Below, piece by piece: positions 19,331 to 28,800 of a stretch of 64,000 bases of DNA (its first letter is position 1; each line of letters starts with the position of its first letter). The notes under the pieces were generated by a model, which made no database searches, had not been told where the DNA came from, and was given only the letters and a program-made list of their open reading frames with translations. Where the stretch lies: positions 1 through 64,000 of the forward strand of contig JAPKMT010000001.1 of NCBI GenBank assembly GCA_026645735.1. Reading direction: 5' to 3'. The translations under genes were made by a program, and so were the position numbers. This DNA comes from Flexilinea sp. (GTDB lineage: Bacteria > Chloroflexota > Anaerolineae > Anaerolineales > Anaerolineaceae).

Positions 19331-21106
19331 TTATTTTTGACCAAAAAAATCCAGACTATATTGTTCAAAACGTAAATATGGGGAGAGAAAAGGATCTGCA
19401 GGCACAACGAAATCTTTCCATTTTATTTTCAATTTGGAGAAATCCTGTTTTGCTCTTTGTATTTGAATTGAATTTGTGTCGTATCCACGGGAGAGAGATT
19501 CATGATGAACTAATTCAGCATAAGGTGTAAATAAATTGAACCATTTTTTTTGCAGCAACTGCAGGCATAAATCCACATCATTTAAATCTATACTGAAAAT
19601 TTCATCAAATTTTCCTGCCTGGAAGAATTTTTGTTTGTTAACCATCAAACATGCCGCAGTAACACAGGAATAAGTGTTAACTTTTGTAAAAATTCCATAA
19701 TACCCATTTTTTTTGCCATCAACACCCTGTGCGAAATGATAAACTGAATCAGGAATATAGCGGTCAAATCCTGCTCCTGCATGCTGCAGTCTGCCATCCG
19801 GAAAGCATAGTTTTACGCCCACAGCACCGACATCCGGCTGTTGCGCCAGTCCGAGCATTTCCTCGATCCATTGCGGCGTGATGATTTCGATATCGTTGTT
19901 AAGAAACAGAAGGTATTCTCCGGAAGCCTGCTCTGCCGCCCAGTTGTTGATGGCAGAGTAATTGAAGGGGCTGTCCCAGTACAGGATCCGGCCTGGAAAA
20001 TCCAAACGCTTTTCCAGTTGCTCGTAGTAGGAAAAAATTTCCGGTGTCCGGCTGTTGTTTTCCGCGATGAGGATCTCATAATTCGGATAGGTGGTTTTTT
20101 CCAGAATCGAATCGATGCAGCGCTGCAAAATTGGTTGCTGGTCCTTGTTGGGGATGATGATGGACACCAGCGGCGATCCTTGCACGGTATAACGAATGCG
20201 CAATGTATCCGGATAATCATTTGGCAATATATCTGCCAGGATGTGCATCCGTTGCAGATGATTCTGCAGCGCCAGTTCATCCAGCGGATCTGCGGCGCGG
20301 GCGATCGGATGTCCCTCTGAATCGAGCCTTGCCTTTCGCGAATGGTAGAGCACTGCGGGGATGTGAATTACCTCCGAGGTCTGTTCGACACAGCGCAAAA
20401 TCAGGTCGTACAGGTGAATCCGGTGGATCGGACGTTTCCCTTCCTGAGCCACAATTTTTTTCAGCAAGTTAGTTCTAATGACTAAAAAATGGGCTAAGTA
20501 ATTCCCGCTTCGCAGGTTATAGATGTTGCATTGCGGTTTAAACCACGGATCATAGCGCGTGCGCTTGCCCCGGATATGATCCTCGTCGGAAAACAGTATA
20601 TCAGCTTGCGGATTTTCGTTGATGGCTTTGACCACTTCCGCCAGAGCGAATGGCGCCAATTCATCCCCGTTGGAAAGAAAGGCGGAGAATTCTCCACCCC
20701 ACGCCTCTGCGTTATCATTCGAATGGTCTATCAGATGAATTTTGTGCCGGAGTTGAGCGGGAATGCAGCCGGCAAGCTGCTGCAGCTCCTCCGAATCAGC
20801 AAAGAGGTACCACTCCCAATCGGGGTAATACTGTCTGGACACGGAGCGGATGGTTCTGAACAGCGAGTCTGTTGCTGCGCCCTTTTCGATGTTTGTGATG
20901 AGTGTGATGATGGGATGCTGTTGCAGTGAAGCGGTTGCTTTTTGAAAGGTCCATTTCCGAAAGAACTGCCATTCGTGTCGCAGAATCCAATACCAGTACG
21001 TTTTGAGAACGTGTTCCAGCAGCCAGGCATGCAGGATCCGCTTGATGGTTTTAAGTGGAAGGAGTATGCGCCATTGTTTTATGGATTGGATGACAGACGA
21101 TTTCAA
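19331..21106 (-). CDS. tandem GT2 glycosyltransferase (O-antigen type)
   Basis: 591 residues. The first GT2-like half (about 60-290) keeps PIITLITNIEKGAATDSLFRT-like text and DILFSDEDHI (DxD-like). The second, better conserved half (about 310-590) has PLVSIIIPNKDQQPILQRCI, NYEILIAENNS, GEYLLFLNNDIEII, LCFPDGRLQHAGAG and the ND-type DLCLQL. Such tandem enzymes (RfbF/WbbL-like) extend surface glycans, often with rhamnose, which fits the adjacent rfb genes. No ATG lies near the N-terminus; a TTG at 21106 is the best start and lies 28 bases after wzt. The start is uncertain. Confidence 0.8.
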   Translation of the reverse strand: MKSSVIQSIKQWRILLPLKTIKRILHAWLLEHVLKTYWYWILRHEWQFFRKWTFQKATASLQQHPIITLITNIEKGAATDSLFRTIRSVSRQYYPDWEWYLFADSEELQQLAGCIPAQLRHKIHLIDHSNDNAEAWGGEFSAFLSNGDELAPFALAEVVKAINENPQADILFSDEDHIRGKRTRYDPWFKPQCNIYNLRSGNYLAHFLVIRTNLLKKIVAQEGKRPIHRIHLYDLILRCVEQTSEVIHIPAVLYHSRKARLDSEGHPIARAADPLDELALQNHLQRMHILADILPNDYPDTLRIRYTVQGSPLVSIIIPNKDQQPILQRCIDSILEKTTYPNYEILIAENNSRTPEIFSYYEQLEKRLDFPGRILYWDSPFNYSAINNWAAEQASGEYLLFLNNDIEIITPQWIEEMLGLAQQPDVGAVGVKLCFPDGRLQHAGAGFDRYIPDSVYHFAQGVDGKKNGYYGIFTKVNTYSCVTAACLMVNKQKFFQAGKFDEIFSIDLNDVDLCLQLLQKKWFNLFTPYAELVHHESLSRGYDTNSIQIQRAKQDFSKLKIKWKDFVVPADPFLSPYLRFEQYSLDFFGQK

Positions 21107-21133
21107 GCGAGTTCGACGCTACTTTCTTTCTGT

Positions 21134-21868
21134 TTATTGTGCCTTGTAGGCATCGGCGACTTCTTCCGCAGAGCCGGACATCTTGACCGTTCCATGTTCC
21201 AGCCACATTCCGCGGCTGCAGATTTTCTTGACGGTATCAGTGCTGTGCGAGACAAAAACGATGGTCGTACCGTGGCTCAGATAGTGCATCATGCGGTGGA
21301 TGCATTTTTCCTGGAAGGGCGCATCACCGACGGACAAAATTTCATCCGCCAGCAGCAGATCGGGCTGGACGGCGGTCGCTGTTGCGAAAGCAAGGCGCGC
21401 GACCATGCCGGAAGAATAGGAGCGCAGCGGCGCATAGATGAAATCTCCCAGCTCGGAAAAGTCCACGATCTCGTCATACAGCTTGCCGACTTCGGCGTTG
21501 GTCAACCCCAATATGTTGCCATAGAGATAGATGTTTTCATGTCCTGTCAGATCCGGCACGAATCCGGCGCCCAGCTCAAGCATCGGGAAAACATTACCGC
21601 GGACGATGATTCTGCCCTCTTTGGGAGTCAGCACCCGTGCGATCACTTTTAACAGGGTGCTCTTTCCGGCACCGTTGCGACCCATGATACCGATGGATTC
21701 GCCGCGTTTCAGCTCGAAGCTGACATGACGCAGCGCCCAGAATTGATTAATTTTAATTTTCCGTTTGACAGCCTGTACAAAAAGATCTTTAGTCCCGGAT
21801 ATCGGTTCCGAGGGCATGCGGAAATAAATCCCCAAATTTTCAGCCTGAATTGCAAGATTTTGGTTCAT
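21134..21868 (-). CDS. wzt: polysaccharide ABC exporter ATP-binding protein (Wzt-like)
   Basis: 245 residues of the Wzt/TagH/RfbE family: GIMGRNGAGKSTLLKV (Walker A), LTGHENIYLYGNILG, LRSYSSGMVARLAFATA (ABC signature), PDLLLADEILSVGD (Walker B) and the switch His in VFVSHSTDTVK. It ends soon after the nucleotide-binding domain (EEVADAYKAQ). It therefore lacks the C-terminal carbohydrate-binding domain found in O9a-type Wzt proteins. ATG 21868 follows AGGAGATACC. The permease gene ends 8 bases upstream, so the two are co-transcribed and export the polysaccharide across the membrane. Confidence 0.92.
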   Translation of the reverse strand: MNQNLAIQAENLGIYFRMPSEPISGTKDLFVQAVKRKIKINQFWALRHVSFELKRGESIGIMGRNGAGKSTLLKVIARVLTPKEGRIIVRGNVFPMLELGAGFVPDLTGHENIYLYGNILGLTNAEVGKLYDEIVDFSELGDFIYAPLRSYSSGMVARLAFATATAVQPDLLLADEILSVGDAPFQEKCIHRMMHYLSHGTTIVFVSHSTDTVKKICSRGMWLEHGTVKMSGSAEEVADAYKAQ

Positions 21869-21876
21869 GGTATCTC

Positions 21877-22713
21877 CTAAGCCCGGTAGGCAAATTCGTT
21901 GGAATTTTTGGTGAAAAGCCACCAGCCGAATAACAGGAAAACTACGCCATAGATAATTCCATTGATCCACAGGGATAGTTCCGGGATGGTTTGATAGAGT
22001 AGCGGATCCCTGAAGAGCGTCACATAAATGTACATGGGATTACTTTTATAAAGCGCAAGCGATTGCTCCGGAATAATATCCACGGGGTAAAACAGCGGTG
22101 TCAGATAGGTCCAGAGTGTGATGAGCACGCCCCAGATTTGGGAGAAGTCATTCAGGTAAGGCGTGATGGTTGCGACGATCAGGCTCATGCCAACGACAAA
22201 ACAGGACAGCAGCAACAATGCCGGGATGATCATGAACATCTGGACCGAAAACTCCAGTTTGTCGATCAGTGCAATCAACAGAAACGGGATGAAAGTCAGG
22301 ATCAGGTTGATTCCGTTGATCGCAATACCGGCCAGGATGTAAATTGTTTTGGGAAGGTAAACTCTGCGGATCATCGTTGCGTTGTACAGGATCTGCATCA
22401 TCGCTTCGGCTGTGGATGACGCAAAAAAAGTAAAAATCATTTGACCGCTGAGGATATAGAGCGGGTAATGAGGGATTTGAAATCGAAATAGTTGAGAAAA
22501 AACAACGACAAATACGATCATATTGAGCAGCGGGTTCAGCAGAGACCAGATGACGCCCAGGTAGGATCGTTTGTATCGGGTTTTAAAATTGGTATAGATC
22601 ATCCGCCGCAGGATAAACCAGCGGGAATACAAACCTTTGGTTTCATCGATAAACGGTGAAACCAGCGCTGCGGAGTCATATACCGGGGTTGGATCAGTCG
22701 AAGTGTTTTTCAA
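21877..22713 (-). CDS. wzm: polysaccharide ABC exporter permease (Wzm-like, ABC-2)
   Basis: ABC-2 type permease with about six membrane helices. RDFKTRY-like text (IYTNFKTRYKRSYLGVIWSL) precedes the first helix, as in Wzm/TagG. Conserved pieces include LNPLLNMIVFVVVFSQLF, VYLPKTIYILAG, PYLNDFSQIWGVL and TPLFYPVDIIPE. The frame is open to 22770, but a TTG at 22713 has AGAGG nine bases upstream and gives 279 residues. A TTG at 22770 is the alternative. This is the 5'-most gene of the minus-strand locus, so the main promoter should lie between it and the repeat at 22847. Confidence 0.9.
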   Translation of the reverse strand: MKNTSTDPTPVYDSAALVSPFIDETKGLYSRWFILRRMIYTNFKTRYKRSYLGVIWSLLNPLLNMIVFVVVFSQLFRFQIPHYPLYILSGQMIFTFFASSTAEAMMQILYNATMIRRVYLPKTIYILAGIAINGINLILTFIPFLLIALIDKLEFSVQMFMIIPALLLLSCFVVGMSLIVATITPYLNDFSQIWGVLITLWTYLTPLFYPVDIIPEQSLALYKSNPMYIYVTLFRDPLLYQTIPELSLWINGIIYGVVFLLFGWWLFTKNSNEFAYRA

Positions 22714-22846
22714 GGATGGTTGCCTCTTGTTGTTCTTTCGAACACAGCGCTGCAGGTTATCCGTATGCAAGCTCGGTCCGAAAAGGAATTTTCTTGTTCA
22801 AGTTAATAATCCGCAATAGGTATTATAAAATCAAATTGGATTAAAT

Positions 22847-22950
22847 CAGCAATTCGAAGTTTGGAGAAGATAAACTGTTGTTGTGATATTTTTGTGCTTC
22901 GCGCAAAAATATCACAACAACATATTTTTTTTCATTTTTCGAATCGCCGG
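22847..22950. repeat. palindromic repeat element, copy 2 (104 bp)
   Basis: Left end CAGCAATTCGAAGTTTGG, right end TTTTTCGAATCGCCGG. The hairpin at 22876-22922 has a 19-bp perfect stem (TGTTGTTGTGATATTTTTG) and a TGCTTCGCG tip. It lies between the divergent-side start of wzm and the 3' end of miaA. A short deletion between hairpin and right end explains its length. Confidence 0.85.
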
Positions 22951-22984
22951 GTTTCAATGAGAATCGGCAGGATTTCGCCTCCCG

Positions 22985-23875
22985 TCACTGGTCACTGAGG
23001 TCATACCAGTGAATCTGCGGATCGGACTGTTTAAACCAGTTGGCTTGCCGGCGCACATAATTGCGCGTACCGCGCCGGATCTGCAGGACTGCCTCCTCCA
23101 GCGAAATCTCCTGCCGCAGATAAGCGCTGACCTCCCGGTATCCGATGGCGGACATGGAGGGCAGGTCAGGAGAGAATCCCCTGTCCAGCAGTTCCCTCAC
23201 TTCTGTTACAAATCCATCCTCGAACATCTGGTCGATGCGCCGGTCAATGCGCTCATACAGCTCTGCTCGCGGACGGGTCAGTCCGATCACCAGCGGCTGG
23301 TAGGGCGAATCGATCTGTTTCCGCTGCTCAGAAAAAAGTTGGCCGCTTGTGAAGATCACCTCAAAGGCGCGGATCGTGCGGCGCACATTCTGATAATCAA
23401 TTTTTGCGGCTGCGGCGGGATCGATGCGTTCTAATTTATGGTGCAGCTCCTGCCCACCGATGGCTGCCGCCCATGCTTCGAGCGCTTTCCGCATCGACAG
23501 ATCAGGCGTCAATTCCGGCGGGCTCCAGCCTTCCAGAACCGCGCGGATGTATTGGCCGGTGCCGCCGACGACCAGCACGTTTTTCCCGCGCTGGTGGATG
23601 TCCAGAATCGCTGCATGGGCTTTTTGCTGAAAAAGGGCGAGGCTCCAGGTCTGATCCGGCTCTGCGACGTCGATCAGATGATGGGGGATGCCCTGCATTT
23701 CTTCCGCAGTCGGTTTGGCGGTGCCAATATTCATGCCGCGATAAAAATAGCGCGAATCCGCAGAGACGATTTCTGCCTGGATCAGTCTGGCAAACGCGAT
23801 TGAAAATGCAGTTTTACCGACAGCCGTCGGACCAACGATCACGGTGATCGGAATCTTAGAGATCGCCTGTGACAT
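22985..23875 (-). CDS. miaA: tRNA dimethylallyltransferase
   Basis: Adds a dimethylallyl group to A37 of tRNAs reading UNN codons. It has IVGPTAVGKTAFSIAFA (P-loop), EIVSADSRYFYRGMNIGTAKP, PHHLIDVAEPDQTWSLALFQ, VLVVGGTGQYIRAV, the YQNVRRTIRAFEV block and a C-terminal IRRGTRNYVRRQANWFKQ tRNA-contact segment. Asp replaces nothing essential: the DSR aspartate is present. The length of 296 residues is standard. The start overlaps the yraN 3' end by 20 bases. MiaB, which thiomethylates the same nucleotide, is encoded at 48,688. Confidence 0.95.
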   Translation of the reverse strand: MSQAISKIPITVIVGPTAVGKTAFSIAFARLIQAEIVSADSRYFYRGMNIGTAKPTAEEMQGIPHHLIDVAEPDQTWSLALFQQKAHAAILDIHQRGKNVLVVGGTGQYIRAVLEGWSPPELTPDLSMRKALEAWAAAIGGQELHHKLERIDPAAAAKIDYQNVRRTIRAFEVIFTSGQLFSEQRKQIDSPYQPLVIGLTRPRAELYERIDRRIDQMFEDGFVTEVRELLDRGFSPDLPSMSAIGYREVSAYLRQEISLEEAVLQIRRGTRNYVRRQANWFKQSDPQIHWYDLSDQ

Positions 23876-24227
23876 TCTCCATCCACTTCAGATCCGTTGC
23901 GGTTTGCAGCCGGGGATCGTAGCTCACGGCGACAACGTCAATGCGCCAGGGATTCGTCAGATTGTTTTCTTCCATGTAATATTGCGCAGAAAGCATCATA
24001 TGTTCCAGTTTTGTTTTTGTGACAGCTTCTTCCGGGTAACCGAATTTGTCGCTGGTTCTGGTTTTTACCTCAGCAAAGACGATGGTGTCCTGCTGCACCA
24101 GAATCAGGTCGATTTCTCCGAAGGGTGTCCGGACATTGCGTCCGATTTGCCGCATTCCTTTTTGGCCGGCAGACTGCAATGCGATGTTTTCTCCGAGATG
24201 ACCGATGGTCACATTATGTTTTGTCAT
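23856..24227 (-). CDS. YraN / UPF0102 family endonuclease-fold protein
   Basis: 123 residues with the UPF0102 core: HLGENIALQSAGQKGMRQIG near the N-terminus, then GEIDLILVQQDTIVFAEVKTR. The E-x-D ... E-V-K residues resemble the active site of Holliday-junction resolvase-like nucleases. Its biological role is not established. The gene overlaps miaA by 20 bases and runs in the same direction, so the two are probably co-transcribed from a promoter upstream of 24,227. Confidence 0.9.
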   Translation of the reverse strand: MTKHNVTIGHLGENIALQSAGQKGMRQIGRNVRTPFGEIDLILVQQDTIVFAEVKTRTSDKFGYPEEAVTKTKLEHMMLSAQYYMEENNLTNPWRIDVVAVSYDPRLQTATDLKWMENVTGDL

Positions 24228-24251
24228 GTATGTATTTTAATGGATAAATCG

Positions 24252-24374
24252 CAGTAATTCGAAATATGAAAAGAATTCTTAGTTGTTCTTATGGTTTTGC
24301 GCTTAGCGCAAAACCATAAGAACAACTAATTTTTTCTTTTTATACGAAAGGTTAATCCAAATTTCGAATTGCTA
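24252..24374. repeat. 123-bp palindromic repeat element, copy 3
   Basis: Ends CAGTAATTCGAAATATG and CCAAATTTCGAATTGCT. The hairpin at 24279-24329 has 24 perfect base pairs around a TTA loop, with tip TTTTGCGC/GCGCAAAA. Its stem (TTGTTCTTATGG core) is almost the same as copy 8. It lies between the divergent yraN and thiolase genes, so it falls within their promoter region. Confidence 0.9.
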
Positions 24375-24430
24375 ATTGCTGATCGCAATTCACAAACGAC
24401 CAAAGTATAATTGGAAAAGGAGTAAAGTTT

Positions 24431-25582
24431 ATGAGAGAAGTTGCGATTCTTGAAATTGGTCAGACCCCGGTGTCAGAACACTGGGATAAGAGTCTGCTGG
24501 AATTGGCCGGCGAGCCGGTGCTGCAGATTTTTCAGAAAACAGACATCCAATCCGTGGACAGTGTATTTGTCGGGAACATGATGTCCGGATCTGCCAATCA
24601 TCAGCTCCACCTGGGATCGTATATTGCCGACTGGATCGGCGCACAGGGCGCCGAAGGTATCCATGTGGAAGCAGCCTGCAGTTCCGGCGCTGCTGCGGTA
24701 CGGGCAGCGTTAATTGCGGTTGCATCCGGCGATGTCGATTCGGCAATTGCCGTCGGTGTCGAAAAGATGACGGATTCTCCCTCTCCGGAAATCACCGGCG
24801 AACTGGCTACTGCCGCCGATGCTGATTTCGAACGGGATATGGGCGTCTCCTTTGTGGCCATCAACGCACTGCTTATGCGGCGCTATATGGAAGAATATGG
24901 CTGGACAAAAGAAGCATTTGCCGCATTCTCGGTCAATGCCCATGCCAATGGCGTTCATAATCCCAATGCGCGCTTTCAATATCCCATTACGGCAGAGGAT
25001 TATCGCAAAGCGGCCATGGTCTGCGATCCGATCAACGTCATGGATGCAGCGGGAATGGGCGACGGAGCGGCTGCAGTATTGATTGTTCCGCTGGAACGCG
25101 TGAAAGGGATGGCACAGGCGGTCCGGATTCTGGCTTCTTCTGCAGCCACGGATACGATTGCGCTGCACACACGCAAGGATCCGCTGTGGCTTGCCGCAGC
25201 AGAAAAATCTGCGCGAAAGGCGTATGCGCATGCACGAATCTCACCGTCGGATGTCGACTTGTTTGAGGTGCATGATGCCTTCACCATAATTGAGACACTA
25301 TCTCTGGAAGCCTGTGGATTTGCGGAAAGAGGACAGGGACCGAGATTGGCAGCGGAGAATGCCATTGTTCCGACGGGACGGATTCCCCTGGCAACCATGG
25401 GCGGTCTGAAAGCGCGCGGTCATCCGGTCGGAGCGACCGGTGTGTATCAGGTTGTGGAATCCGTACAGCAGTTACGGGGTGAATGCGGAGCTGTCCAGGT
25501 GCCCGATGCGCGGATCGCGATGACACAGAATATCGGTGGCAGCGGCTCGAACGTATATACGCATATTCTTCAGAAGCAATAG
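24431..25582 (+). CDS. thiolase family protein (SCP-x / acetyl-CoA acetyltransferase-like)
   Basis: 383 residues with the thiolase fold: VEAACSSGAAAVRAAL (active-site Cys), SAIAVGVEKMTD, DLFEVHDAFTIIETL (His in HDAF), GGLKARGHPVGATGVYQ (GHPxGATG) and IGGSGSNVYTHIL (replacing the second Cys of biosynthetic thiolases). This pattern is the SCP-x/archaeal type, which condenses or cleaves acyl-CoA. The usual partners, an OB-fold DUF35 protein or HMG-CoA synthase, are not next to it. AAGGAG nine bases before ATG 24431 gives a strong start. Substrate unknown. Confidence 0.85.
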   Translation: MREVAILEIGQTPVSEHWDKSLLELAGEPVLQIFQKTDIQSVDSVFVGNMMSGSANHQLHLGSYIADWIGAQGAEGIHVEAACSSGAAAVRAALIAVASGDVDSAIAVGVEKMTDSPSPEITGELATAADADFERDMGVSFVAINALLMRRYMEEYGWTKEAFAAFSVNAHANGVHNPNARFQYPITAEDYRKAAMVCDPINVMDAAGMGDGAAAVLIVPLERVKGMAQAVRILASSAATDTIALHTRKDPLWLAAAEKSARKAYAHARISPSDVDLFEVHDAFTIIETLSLEACGFAERGQGPRLAAENAIVPTGRIPLATMGGLKARGHPVGATGVYQVVESVQQLRGECGAVQVPDARIAMTQNIGGSGSNVYTHILQKQ

Positions 25583-25822
25583 AAAATTAGTCGATGGGAA
25601 TGACTTTTTTGAACATGTTTTCATCGAGTATGGTTTGAATTATAAATAAAAGAACACACAACTGATACCAGTGATTCGAAACTGAATCTTCGGATTGATA
25701 AATATTCTGATGCTGCCGGCATTATTTTTTAAAGCGGATGGATCAGGATTTTTCCCTTTCATGGTTGCGGATTGCTGGCCAGACTTAAGATTCGATTTTT
25801 ATCTATTTCATGAGGTGGTCCA

Positions 25823-28800
25823 ATGATGGAATTTCATGTATCTCATCAATCCCGAAAACGTTATCAGTTTGATCTGAAGATGTTCAGTTATGACGGCAAT
25901 GTGATCTTTGCCGATTTCATGGCTGCGCGTGAATTCGCCCGGAAAATCAATGAAGTCCGGATGCAGGAAGGAGTTTTGCCGCAGGTTTATCCGGGTGTCT
26001 TGAATGCGCTGGGGCTGGTTGATGAAATACTCCATTTTATGGTTGACACCTATCGGCGGGAGAATTGTCCGAATCTGCAGACGGCTGCTTATGAATGGCT
26101 GGAGCGGAATCTGGGACAGCAGATGCTGACGGAAACCCTGGAGGCGTTCTGCATCGAGTTTCCGCCATCTGATGTGTTTCAGGCCAAAAAGACGGTCCAG
26201 GAATATCTGTCGGAAACAAACCCGAAAGGGAAGACGAACCGCTATGAGGTCATCGAGGAAATTCTGGTACTCTGGATCACCAACCGCAATCCGGCGGCCA
26301 TGAATCCGTTCGGCGAACTGCTGGATGAGAAGAACCTGATCATGCATTCCTCGTACAGCAAGGTCATTTTTGAATTGAACCGCTTTTTCCAGACGCTGCC
26401 AAAAATCGAGGATATGACGCTGATTGAATATCTGCGTCTGCCTGCAATCACCCATCCGGATTCGCTGTTTGATCAGCTTGATTATATGCGTCTGCATTGG
26501 GCTGTGATGCTGGGGGAATTCCTGCGGCGGCTGCTGACATCGCTGGACTGGATGAAAGAGGAAGGCAGAGAACACGGTTTTGGCGGACCGGGTCCGGTTG
26601 AAATTCCGGTTTATACCGGTTCGGACAGCAGCAATGCGGATGAAGGTTTTGAATATGAGGCGTTCAGCCAGGATAAAGAATGGATGCCGCGGCTTGTTCT
26701 GATTGCCAGGAACACGTATGTCTGGCTGGATCAGCTTTCCAAAAAATATGGATATCCGATTTCCAAACTGAATGAGATTCCGGATGAAGAACTGCGTACT
26801 TTGCGCGATGAGGGTTTTACCGGCCTCTGGCTGATCGGCTTGTGGGAACGTTCCAAAGCTTCCGCAGCCATTAAACGGTATTGCGGCAATCCGGAAGCGA
26901 TTGCCTCCGCCTATTCCCTGGCAGATTATCGCATCGCTGATGATTTGGGCGGTGAGGCTGCATTTGAGGAATTTAAGCGAAAGGCATGGCGCTTTGGAAT
27001 CCGTCTTGCCAGCGACATGGTCCCCAATCATATGGGAATTGATTCCAACTGGGTGGTTTATCATCCGGACCGGTTCCTTTCCCTGCCGTACAGCCCGTTT
27101 CCGTCTTACTCGTTCAACGGACCGAACCTGTCTCCGGATCCCAACATTGGAATCTACATCGAAGATCATTATTACTCGCGGGAAGATGCAGCAGTCGTTT
27201 TCCAGCGGGTCGATTACAACACCGGAAATGTGCAATATATCTATCACGGGAACGACGGCACCACCATGCCCTGGAACGATACGGCGCAGTTGAACTATCT
27301 GAATCCGGAGGTCCGGGAGGCTGTGATCCAGACCATCATTCAGGTGGCAAAACGCTTTCCGATCATCCGCTTTGATGCGGCGATGACACTGGCCAAAAAG
27401 CACTATCAGCGGCTGTGGTTCCCGGAACCGGGAACTGGCGGTGATATCGCAACCCGTTCCGAGTTCGGTTTGACAAAAGCCGATTTTGACAAAGCTTTTC
27501 CGGTCGAGTTCTGGCGGGAGGTTGTGGATCGCATGACGGTGGAAGCACCGGACACGCTGCTGCTGGCAGAGGCTTTCTGGCTGATGGAAGGATATTTTGT
27601 CCGTACGCTGGGCATGCACCGTGTCTATAACAGCGCGTTCATGAACTTGCTGCGCAATGAAGATAATGTGCAGTATCGCATCCTGTTGAAAACTACGCTG
27701 GAGTATGATCCCGATATTCTGAAACGGTATGTCAATTTTATGAATAATCCGGATGAGAAGACCGCGGTTGAACAATTTGGCAAAGGTGATAAATACTTCG
27801 GAATTTGTGTGCTGATGGTCACCATGCCGGGTCTGCCAATGTTCGGACATGGCCAGATTGAAGGCTTTTCCGAAAAGTATGGCATGGAATACCGCAAAGC
27901 CTATTGGGATGAGCATGTCGATCAGGATCTTCTGCGGCGGCATGAACGGGAAATTTTCCCGCTGCTCCATCAAAGAAGGCGCTTTGCAGAAGTAACGCAC
28001 TTTGTGCTGTACAATTTTGCATCCGGCTATGGAAATGTGGATGAAAATGTATTTGCTTATTCCAATTATGGAGAGGGACGCCATAATCTGGTAATCTGTA
28101 ACAATCGTTTTGGGGATACCAGCGGTTATATTAAGCAATCCGTACCGTTTATGGTCAAGAACAACGGTGACAAACACGTGGAGACAAAGACGATTGCAGA
28201 CAGCCTTGGACTGCATGATCATGCGGATTATTTTGTCATAATGCATGATGCTATTCGGAATCTGAACTTTGTACAATCATCCCAAAAAATCTGCCATGAA
28301 GGTTTCTATTTTGACCTGCACGCTTATCAGTACCACGTCTTCAATGAGATCTATGAAGTTCAGGATGATGCAACGGGAACCTGGCGAAAATTATACGAAT
28401 GGCTGAACGGGAACGGGACGGCGGATGTCAATGAATCGATTCAGGAATTAACGCTTCATTTCGTGCTGGAACCGTATCGCAATTGTTTCCATGGCAGCAA
28501 GCTGCGCTGGCTGCAGTCAAAAATCGGATTCGATCGCGAAACGAATGACTGGACCGAAATCAAAAATGGAACCTGGCCGGATTTTGAAAAACTGATGCAG
28601 GCTTTCGATTCCTTTTATGATCTGGATCGGCCGACCGATGGATTATTTGCGGTTTACACGCATGGTATCGGCGAATTGTTGACGAAACCGGACCAGAAAA
28701 AAATCCCTTCCATGCTGAAATACAACGTTACGTTGGAAACACTGACCAGGATGGTGGAGGAAAACCCGTGTTTATGGAATGTCATTTTTATCAGTTTGCA

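Noticed and set aside
25656..25710. CAGTGATTCGAAAC...TCTTCGGATTG near 25,660 as a deleted repeat copy
   Set aside because: Only about 10 bases match at each end and there is no flanking repeat. It could be chance in AT-rich spacer.
25808..28276. 822-codon open frame on the strand opposite the GH13 gene
   Set aside because: Its protein has no recognisable domain and is rich in His, Arg and Gln as expected from reversed coding sequence. The sense frame has clear amylase motifs, so this is an antisense shadow.
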